Below, piece by piece: positions 1 through 4,469 of a stretch of 5,293 bases of DNA. The notes under the pieces are model-generated. The model ran no database searches, was not told the origin of the DNA, and worked only from the letters and a program-made list of their open reading frames with translations. The stretch comes from Bacillota bacterium (GTDB taxonomy: Bacteria; Bacillota; Dethiobacteria; DTU022): contig JAAZIG010000114.1 in NCBI GenBank assembly GCA_012510325.1, forward strand, positions 1 through 5,293, in the 5' to 3' direction. The position numbers and the translations under genes were made by a program. How positions within the stretch are numbered: position 1 is the stretch's first letter; every line of letters starts with the position of its first letter.

Positions 1-20
1 GGCCTACCCCTGGCCCAAAG

Positions 21-49
21 TGAGCCGGGAGATCCGTCCCCGTGGCTCA
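21..49. repeat. Imperfect inverted repeat (hairpin) at left edge
   Basis: TGAGCC (21-26) is complementary to GGCTCA (44-49). Inside it, GGGA (27-30) pairs with TCCC (37-40), leaving a six-base loop and a three-base bulge. The structure lies outside any supported gene and overlaps the first unit of the adjacent tandem repeat. It has no clear T-run, so it is not a standard intrinsic terminator. Its role is unknown; it may belong to a gene beyond the left edge. Confidence 0.4.
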
Positions 50-68
50 TACGTCCCCGTGGCTCATA
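35..68. repeat. 17-bp tandem direct repeat, two perfect copies
   Basis: CGTCCCCGTGGCTCATA occurs at 35-51 and again, without a spacer, at 52-68. It lies in the non-coding stretch just before the terminator hairpin. Each copy carries a GGCTCA that can pair with the single TGAGCC at 21-26, so two alternative hairpins are possible. It could be a recent slippage duplication or a paired protein-binding site; the sequence does not decide. Confidence 0.8.
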
Positions 69-69
69 A

Positions 70-109
70 AAATATGGCAGGGGGTGTTTTGTGGGCCCCT
101 GCCATATTT
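70..109 (-). terminator. Intrinsic terminator of the redox operon (possibly bidirectional)
   Basis: A perfect 14-bp stem is formed by 70-83 and 96-109 (AAATATGGCAGGGG and its complement) around a 12-nt loop. Read on the minus strand, the stem runs straight into a T-rich tail (ATTTTTAT), the arrangement of a rho-independent terminator. It lies 25 bp past the stop codon of the iron-sulfur subunit gene, so it probably ends that transcription unit. On the plus strand the stem is followed by GTTTTGTT, so it may also stop rightward transcription. Confidence 0.85.
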
Positions 110-134
110 GTTTTGTTCAAGTTTTGTGTCGTGA

Positions 135-902
135 TCAGGCGCTGTCTTGTTTTTTCGAATCGCCGCGGTTCATCCACAGTGCGAAGAAGGCGGCGGCGAC
201 GACCAGAACCCGCACCGGCTTGAAGATAATATCCCAGATGTGAGTGGAGAGTCTGATCTTCGGGTTCTCCGGCAACCCGTAGGTTGCGGGATTGCTCTCC
301 AGCACATAGAGAACGCCGAGCCCGTCAAGCTCTTCAAGGCCGTAGATGTTGGCCTTGTCGTTGCCCTTCGCCCGGAGTTGCTGCAGGCTTTTATTGGCCA
401 GGGCGACCATTTCATTGCGATCGCCGTACTGAAGCGCCCCCGTGGGGCAGGTCTTGACGCAGGCCGGGATCTCGCCGTTGGTAATGCGGTCATAACAGAA
501 AGTGCATTTGCGAGCCACATTGGCGACGCGGTCAAAACCGATGACATTGTAGGTACAGTTGGCCGCGCAGTAGTTGCAGCCGATGCAGCGGCTCTCATCA
601 ATATAGACTGTTCCCAGATCAGTCCGGGAGATCGCATTTGCCGGACAGACTTTAATGCAGGCTGCATCGGTACAATGCATGCAGCCCTGTTTGGAAAAAG
701 GCCAAAACACCCTGCCGTTGTCGTTTTTCTCTTCGCCGAAAACGATCTTGGTCCAGGTGACAGGGGAGAAGTTGGCCGGGTTTTCAAGTGAATTGGTAAA
801 CTCAGTCTGCTCTGCCGGAAGCTGATTCCACTGCTTGCAAGCGACCTGGCAGGCCCGGCAGGCTGTGCACTTGGAAGTATCAACGAGCATAGTCTTCTGC
901 AT
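135..902 (-). CDS. Formate dehydrogenase beta-type (FdnH/FdhB-like) 4x[4Fe-4S] ferredoxin subunit
   Basis: This 255-residue electron-transfer subunit resembles the beta subunits of membrane-bound formate dehydrogenases. Sixteen cysteines form four [4Fe-4S] sets: C12/15/18/22, C74/77/82/86, C106/109/112/116, and C133/136 with C148/152. The region around 187-212 (YGLEELDGLG, later YGLPENP) and a single hydrophobic helix near 224-244 match the C-terminal part of FdnH-type proteins, whose helix anchors the subunit in the membrane. The third cluster motif ends CT rather than the usual CP. No signal peptide is seen; in FdnH-type enzymes export relies on the alpha subunit's Tat signal. The ATG is preceded by AAGGAGGG with an 11-nt spacer. 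It is the last gene after the RnfC- and RnfD-like genes, 46 bp behind the latter. No alpha (molybdenum/tungsten) or gamma (cytochrome b) gene is adjacent. Family assignment is firm. The partner enzyme is unknown, and a beta subunit of another DMSO-reductase-family enzyme is possible. Confidence 0.85.
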   Translation of the reverse strand: MQKTMLVDTSKCTACRACQVACKQWNQLPAEQTEFTNSLENPANFSPVTWTKIVFGEEKNDNGRVFWPFSKQGCMHCTDAACIKVCPANAISRTDLGTVYIDESRCIGCNYCAANCTYNVIGFDRVANVARKCTFCYDRITNGEIPACVKTCPTGALQYGDRNEMVALANKSLQQLRAKGNDKANIYGLEELDGLGVLYVLESNPATYGLPENPKIRLSTHIWDIIFKPVRVLVVAAAFFALWMNRGDSKKQDSA

Positions 903-948
903 TGCTTATTCCACCCTCCTTGTGATATTGCAGAGGTAAGCCTTGTAT

Positions 949-1968
949 TTAACTGCTCTTCGAAACCGAAGGCTTCGCCGGCACTGCGGCTTCACCAAAT
1001 GCAATCTCACCGAATTTAGGCCTTCTGGTGAGACGGTCAATCATCGGCACGAAAGCGTTCATGATCAGGATCGAAAAGGCCACCCCTTCAGTGGAGGCAA
1101 GGCCGTTCCGGAAGATCATTACCAGAATCCCGATAGCGATGCCGAAAATAATCTGCCCTTTGGTTGTGATCGGGCTGGTCACCCAGTCGGTGGCCATGAA
1201 GAAGGCGCCGATGAGCACCCCGCCGGCCATCACGTGGAACAGCGGAATTCCGGCAGCGATACCCGCGGGAGTCCAGATGGCGGAGACAACGAGAACTGTG
1301 CCGATTATGGAAATGGGAATGTGCCAGCTGATATGTTTCTTGTAGAGCAGGTATATTCCACCGATAATCAAGGCCAAAGCCGAAGTCTCCCCGAGTGCGC
1401 CGCCTGGCGAGGCGATCAGCATCTGGGAGAGGCTCAGCTGTCCGAAAGCCCCCTGCTTCATCAGGGCCAACGGAGTTGCCTGCGTGATCACATCGAGAGA
1501 GCCGAAAGAGGGCCGCACCAGAGCAAACGACGGGTTGATCCCCACGTAGAGCGGAGCGAGCAGGGTAATGGCCACCAGCCCGAAAAGCGCCGGGTTAAAC
1601 CGGTTCCAGCCGAGCCCACCCATCAACTCCTTGGCGATACCCACAGCAAAAAATGTTGCCAGCACCGCGACCCACCAGGCAGTTCCCGGCCTCAGGCAGA
1701 GAGCCAGCAACAGTCCGGTGACCAGGGCGCTGCAGTCGAACAGCGTGGCCTCTTTTTTCATGACCTTGCGAAAAACCAGCTCAAACACAATTGCCGAAAG
1801 CATACAGACAGCAATCAGAAAGACAGCGTAAAATCTATACATGTAAATAGAAATGACAGTCACAGGAAGAAGTGCGATCAGGACATCTTTCATCGCCATA
1901 GGTACGGTATCCTGTGAATGGAGGTGCGGCGATGTGCTGATCGTCAATCGCATATCTTGTCCAGGCAT
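949..1968 (-). CDS. rnfD: RnfD-like membrane subunit of an ion-translocating oxidoreductase
   Basis: This 339-residue polytopic membrane protein belongs to the RnfD/NqrB family, with roughly nine to ten hydrophobic segments between residues 25 and 312. Family motifs are clear. GGLGWNRFNPALFG lies at 117-130. DVITQATPLA at 159-168 matches the site where RnfD carries FMN covalently on threonine through a phosphoester bond, and T165 is the candidate. A conserved-looking stretch ATDWVTSPITTKGQ lies at 259-272. The C-terminal 25 residues are a short hydrophilic Ala/Pro/Ser tail. In complete Rnf complexes RnfD is part of the membrane core that couples electron flow between ferredoxin and NAD to Na+ or H+ movement. 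Here it follows the RnfC-like gene by 57 bp, but the subunits that normally follow (RnfG, E, A, B) are replaced by an FdnH-like ferredoxin. The ATG has AAGGAGGG 11 nt upstream. Flavinylation would need an ApbE transferase, which is not in this window. RnfD identity is confident; membership of a standard Rnf complex is not. Confidence 0.9.
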   Translation of the reverse strand: MPGQDMRLTISTSPHLHSQDTVPMAMKDVLIALLPVTVISIYMYRFYAVFLIAVCMLSAIVFELVFRKVMKKEATLFDCSALVTGLLLALCLRPGTAWWVAVLATFFAVGIAKELMGGLGWNRFNPALFGLVAITLLAPLYVGINPSFALVRPSFGSLDVITQATPLALMKQGAFGQLSLSQMLIASPGGALGETSALALIIGGIYLLYKKHISWHIPISIIGTVLVVSAIWTPAGIAAGIPLFHVMAGGVLIGAFFMATDWVTSPITTKGQIIFGIAIGILVMIFRNGLASTEGVAFSILIMNAFVPMIDRLTRRPKFGEIAFGEAAVPAKPSVSKSS

Positions 1969-2025
1969 CTTTTACCTTTCCCTCCTTAGCAAACAATAAA
2001 ATTAAGCGGGATGTCCTGCTGTCGC

Positions 2026-3378
2026 CTACTTGGCTGCCTTCGCCGCGGCTATCTCTTTTTTGGTTTCACGGACAAACTGAACCATCGGTCGATTGGCCGG
2101 ACAGACATAGGTGCAGATCCCGCATTCGAAACAATCAATGGCGCCCCATTCAGCAGCCTTGGCGTAATTGCCCAACTCGGCGTACTGACCGATATAGTTC
2201 GGATAGAGGAACATGGGGCAGTGCTCGACGCACTTGCCGCAGCGAACACAATCGCTGTGCTCCGTTTCAGTGACCATGGTCGGACTAAAAAGTAGAATGC
2301 CGCTCGTTCCCTTGACTACCGGGACGCTCAAGTTTGACTGGGCCCATCCGGTCATGGGGCCGCCCATGATGATTTTACCGACCAGATCCGGCGGCAATGA
2401 AAGTTCGCGTTCCTTGCTCGCCTCGGCTACCCTGGCGCCGCCGCGCTCCTTGAGCACATGGCTGATCGGGGTGCCGATCTTGACCATGAGGTTGCCCGGA
2501 CTGTAGGCGGCATCGCCGCTGAGAGTGAGAACGCGCTCGATAACCGGTTTGTTCAGGTGGCAGGCTTCGTAAACCGCGATCGCTGTGGCTACGTTTTGCA
2601 CGACCACCCCGACTTCAAGGGGCAGCTTTCCAGGCGGCACTTCGCGATCGAGCACTGCCTTGATCAGCTGTTTTTCAGAGCCCTGCGGATACTTGACCTC
2701 CAGGTTGACCACGGAGAGCCCTTTCTCTCCGGAGATCTTGCTCTGCAGTGCCTTAATGGCATCAGGCTTGTTGATTTCCACGCCGAACACAACGTTGGGC
2801 GCATCGACCACTTTGGCGATCAACTTGGCTCCCTCGACGAGAGCATCAGTCATCTCCACCATCATGCGGTGGTCGCAGGTTAAAAAGGGTTCACATTCAC
2901 AGGCATTGATCACGATAGTATCGATGGGACTGGGCGGACTTAACTTGACGTGCGTGGGGAAGGCGGCTCCACCCATGCCGACAATGCCGGCATCTTTGAT
3001 TGCTGCCTTCAGTTCATCTTTTGACATAGCGGTGTGATCCCGCTTCGTCCACTGCGGCTCTTTTTGCTTCAGATCGACTGCGATAACCACGCTTTCCACA
3101 CTGGCTCCGGTAAAACCGGGCCGCGGTTCTACCGCGGTAACAGTTCCATCCACGCTGGCGTGGATCGGAGCACTGACAAAAGCGCTGCTCTCTCCGATTT
3201 TTTGGCCGGCCGTAACCTTGTCTCCAACTGAGACCAGTGCCTGGCCGGGAGCCCCGATATGCTGCTGCAGAGGGATGATCACCTCTGACGGCAGGGCAAT
3301 TGTGCTGATCGGTTGACCTTCGGAGAACTCCTTGTAATGAGGTACATTAACCCCTCGCTGAAAAGTTTTCACGGACAC
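2026..3378 (-). CDS. rnfC: RnfC-like NADH/FMN-binding iron-sulfur subunit
   Basis: This 450-residue protein has full RnfC architecture. An N-terminal RnfC barrel-like/lipoyl-like region spans about 1-105. A NuoF-like flavin/nucleotide-binding core follows, with GMGGAAFPT at 134-142 and NACECEP at 158-164. A SLBB-type segment lies near 280-320. Two [4Fe-4S] motifs close it: C377/380/383/387 and C416/419/422/426, each ending in CP. There is no long Ala-rich C-terminal extension of the kind seen in proteobacterial RnfC. In known Rnf complexes RnfC is the peripheral cytoplasmic subunit that exchanges electrons with NAD(H). The start chosen is GTG at 3376-3378, followed two codons later by a second GTG (3370-3372) that would give MKTFQRGV. 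The Shine-Dalgarno sequence is a non-canonical G-rich run (GGGGGTGG, 3385-3392). It is the first gene of the unit, divergent from sigK. Family assignment is very secure; electron partners here are inferred. Confidence 0.93.
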   Translation of the reverse strand: MSVKTFQRGVNVPHYKEFSEGQPISTIALPSEVIIPLQQHIGAPGQALVSVGDKVTAGQKIGESSAFVSAPIHASVDGTVTAVEPRPGFTGASVESVVIAVDLKQKEPQWTKRDHTAMSKDELKAAIKDAGIVGMGGAAFPTHVKLSPPSPIDTIVINACECEPFLTCDHRMMVEMTDALVEGAKLIAKVVDAPNVVFGVEINKPDAIKALQSKISGEKGLSVVNLEVKYPQGSEKQLIKAVLDREVPPGKLPLEVGVVVQNVATAIAVYEACHLNKPVIERVLTLSGDAAYSPGNLMVKIGTPISHVLKERGGARVAEASKERELSLPPDLVGKIIMGGPMTGWAQSNLSVPVVKGTSGILLFSPTMVTETEHSDCVRCGKCVEHCPMFLYPNYIGQYAELGNYAKAAEWGAIDCFECGICTYVCPANRPMVQFVRETKKEIAAAKAAK

Positions 3379-3384
3379 TCTTGA

Positions 3385-3408
3385 CCACCCCCAACAAATT
3401 TTTGTGGG
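3385..3408 (-). promoter_or_regulatory. G-rich ribosome binding site within a possible sequestering hairpin
   Basis: On the minus strand the rnfC-like start is preceded by GGGGGTGG, six bases from the GTG, not by the AAGGAGGG used by the next two genes. Just upstream, CCC-ACAAA (3408-3401) can pair with TTTGT-GGG (3398-3390, one bulged base), so three Gs of the ribosome binding site would lie in a stem. This could lower or modulate translation of the first gene. The stem is short and AT-rich in the middle, so the idea is tentative. Confidence 0.3.
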
Positions 3409-3426
3409 CCGCAGATGATCCTCGCT

Positions 3427-3443
3427 TTTCTGGCTGCCAGAAA
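3427..3443. promoter_or_regulatory. Perfect 17-bp palindrome in the rnfC leader (operator or hairpin)
   Basis: TTTCTGGCTGCCAGAAA has two perfect 8-bp arms around a single central base. It lies about 50 bp upstream of the rnfC-like start and downstream of the candidate promoter. A dimeric repressor binding there would block elongation or initiation of the redox operon. It could also fold in RNA, but only with a loop opened from the inner pairs. No known regulator motif is recognised. Confidence 0.45.
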
Positions 3444-3487
3444 GAATATCAGCAAATCGCCTCCCTCGCCTGCGTTTTACGAACTTT

Positions 3488-3515
3488 TTTAGAAAACTTG
3501 GGCATGTGATGTTAA
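3488..3515 (-). promoter_or_regulatory. Candidate SigA-type promoter of the rnfC-rnfD-ferredoxin operon
   Basis: On the minus strand TTAACA (3515-3510) matches the -35 consensus at five of six positions. TCTAAA (3493-3488) matches the -10 at four of six, with a 16-bp spacer. Transcription would begin near 3481, giving a leader of about 100 nt that contains the 17-bp palindrome. The -10 is weak, and other AT-rich matches exist in the region, including a TATAAT further upstream on this strand without a convincing -35. Confidence 0.35.
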
Positions 3516-3533
3516 CTAATGATTATTTTCATT
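3515..3533. promoter_or_regulatory. AT-rich inverted repeat resembling a Fur box
   Basis: The core TAATGA (3517-3522) and TCATTA (3529-3534) form an inverted repeat. Read on the minus strand, the 19-mer matches the classical Fur consensus at 13 of 19 positions by hand alignment, including nine consecutive bases TAATCATTA-type. It abuts the candidate -35 of the redox operon and is flanked by TAACTAAT direct repeats (3513-3520, 3539-3546). In AT-rich DNA such matches can arise by chance, so the identity of any regulator is uncertain. Confidence 0.3.
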
Positions 3534-3568
3534 AATAGTAACTAATTCGCAGCGTTTTCTGAAAATCC

Positions 3569-3597
3569 TTTTTTTTAATTATTTAAATTATAATAAA
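3569..3597. other. Uninterrupted 29-bp A+T tract between divergent promoters
   Basis: Every base from 3569 to 3597 is A or T, beginning with eight consecutive Ts, in a window otherwise rich in GC. It sits just upstream of the SigE-like promoter of sigK and behind the candidate promoter of the redox operon. It could act as an UP element, a melting region or a site for nucleoid proteins. No gene is seen in it. Confidence 0.6.
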
Positions 3598-3600
3598 CTG

Positions 3601-3637
3601 GGAGACAGGCACACCGGAGGGCGATTATTCATACAAT
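3601..3637 (+). promoter_or_regulatory. SigE-type sporulation promoter of sigK with SpoIIID-like box
   Basis: CATACAAT at 3630-3637 matches the Bacillus subtilis SigE -10 consensus (CATACAHT) at all eight positions. GCACACC at 3609-3615, 14 bp upstream, fits the -35 (KMATATT) at four of seven. AGACAGGC within 3601-3610 fits eight of ten positions of the SpoIIID consensus WWRRACARNY. In B. subtilis sigK is transcribed by SigE with SpoIIID, so the arrangement agrees with established mother-cell control. The -10 is strong, the -35 weak, and the SpoIIID match could be chance. Confidence 0.6.
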
Positions 3638-3675
3638 TTAGGTACTGCTCTTATAATTGAGGAGGGATCGACCCG

Positions 3676-4365
3676 ATGACCTTCTTTCTTTCGCTCGCCG
3701 AGCTCCTGCGCCAGCTCTGGATCATGGTGGGGCAGATCCAGAGCCGCTCCTTTCCCCGCCCCCTCTCCCCGGCTCTGGAGAAGGAATACCTGGAAAAGAT
3801 GGCTGCCGGCGATTACGAGGCCAGGCAGCTGCTCATCGAGCACAACCTGCGGCTGGTGGCCCATGTGATCAAAAAGTTCGAGAACACCGGAGAGGAGAAA
3901 GAAGATCTCATCTCCATCGGCTCCATCGGCCTGATCAAGGCGGTCAACACCTTCAAGGTGAACCGGGGGACCCGTCTGGCCACTTATGCCGCCCGCTGCA
4001 TCGAAAATGAAATCCTGATGTTTCTCCGCGCCGCCGGCCGGAGAAAGCAAGAGCTCTCGCTGCAGGAGCCCATCGGGGTGGATAAGGAGGGCAACGAGAT
4101 CACCCTGATGGAGATCATCGCCGGCGAAGAGAGCATCTTCGAGGAGGTGGAGATGAGACTGCTCCAGGAAAAATTGCTCAAGATGATGGAGAACCTGGAA
4201 AAAAGGGAGAAGAAGATCCTGACGATGCGCTTCGGGCTGGCCGAAGAGAAGCGCTATACCCAGAAGCAGGTGGCCGCCTCCCTGGGCATCTCCCGCTCGT
4301 ACGTCTCCCGCATCGAAAAGCGGGTGCTGCAGAAGCTGGAGCGGGAGTTCAATCTCTCCGGCTAG
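3676..4365 (+). CDS. sigK: RNA polymerase sporulation sigma factor SigK (pro-SigK)
   Basis: This 229-residue sigma-70-family protein directs late mother-cell transcription during endospore formation. FPRPLS at 26-31 begins the SigK-typical conserved part. Sigma region 2 spans about 53-120 and includes IEHNLRLVAHVIKKFENTG, DLISIGSIGLIKAV and LATYAARCIENEILM. Region 4 at about 190-222 holds the DNA-binding helix-turn-helix ending LGISRSYVSRIEKR, close to B. subtilis SigK. The first 19 or so residues are hydrophobic and precede FPRPLS at almost the same distance as the B. subtilis pro-sequence. A precursor cleaved by a SpoIVFB-type membrane protease is therefore likely. The reading frame is uninterrupted, with no skin-like element. 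GAGGAGGG (3659-3666) lies nine bases before the ATG, supporting this start, and a SigE-like promoter lies upstream. It is divergent from the redox operon and convergent with the ligase-like gene, with no evident functional tie to either. Confidence 0.95.
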   Translation: MTFFLSLAELLRQLWIMVGQIQSRSFPRPLSPALEKEYLEKMAAGDYEARQLLIEHNLRLVAHVIKKFENTGEEKEDLISIGSIGLIKAVNTFKVNRGTRLATYAARCIENEILMFLRAAGRRKQELSLQEPIGVDKEGNEITLMEIIAGEESIFEEVEMRLLQEKLLKMMENLEKREKKILTMRFGLAEEKRYTQKQVAASLGISRSYVSRIEKRVLQKLEREFNLSG

Positions 4366-4372
4366 AGGCGGC

Positions 4373-4384
4373 AGCGGGCCCGCT
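4373..4384 (+). terminator. Possible weak terminator after sigK
   Basis: AGCGGGCCCGCT is a perfect 12-bp palindrome seven bases past the sigK stop, followed by CAATTTTCC. As RNA it could form only a short four-pair stem with a GGCC loop. It is a weak intrinsic terminator candidate, probably secondary to the hairpin at 4416-4441. Confidence 0.3.
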
Positions 4385-4415
4385 CAATTTTCCTTACCAT
4401 ATATAATTGATCTCG

Positions 4416-4441
4416 AAGGGGGCGGCGCTCGCCGCCCCCTT
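4416..4441. terminator. GC-rich hairpin between convergent genes
   Basis: AAGGGGGCGGCG (4416-4427) and its exact complement (4430-4441) give a very stable stem of about eleven pairs with a four-base loop. It sits between the ends of sigK and the ligase-like gene, where a bidirectional terminator is expected. Neither side has a proper T-run: the plus strand continues TCCCAGCTTC and the minus strand TTCGAGATC. Termination is likely from position and stability, but not of the canonical form. Confidence 0.5.
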
Positions 4442-4469
4442 CCCAGCTTCGCTAGACGTTTACGCCCTT

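Noticed and set aside
147..791. Plus-strand open frame of 214 codons
   Set aside because: It is the shadow of the iron-sulfur subunit gene, whose sixteen ordered cysteines show which strand is coding.
943..1917. Plus-strand open frame of 324 codons
   Set aside because: It lies antisense to the RnfD-like gene, is low in hydrophobic residues with a His/Gln/Arg-rich, domain-free composition, and has no ribosome binding site. The minus-strand frame has clear family motifs.
2005..2020. Imperfect inverted repeat between the RnfC- and RnfD-like genes followed by T-rich DNA on the minus strand
   Set aside because: The stem has a mismatch and only a two-base loop, so a true terminator is unlikely. 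The closely spaced downstream gene with a strong ribosome binding site suggests read-through.
3569..3576. Eight-T run as a terminator
   Set aside because: The preceding inverted repeat (GTTTTCTGAAAAT) has only A/T pairs in a tiny stem and no gene ends there on the plus strand.
3652..3657. TATAAT just upstream of sigK as a SigA -10
   Set aside because: Transcription would start within or next to the ribosome binding site, and the -35 at 18 bp is poor. The SigE-like element upstream fits better.
4398..4407. CATATATAAT as another sporulation-type -10
   Set aside because: No gene starts downstream on the plus strand; it is followed by a hairpin and the end of a convergent gene.
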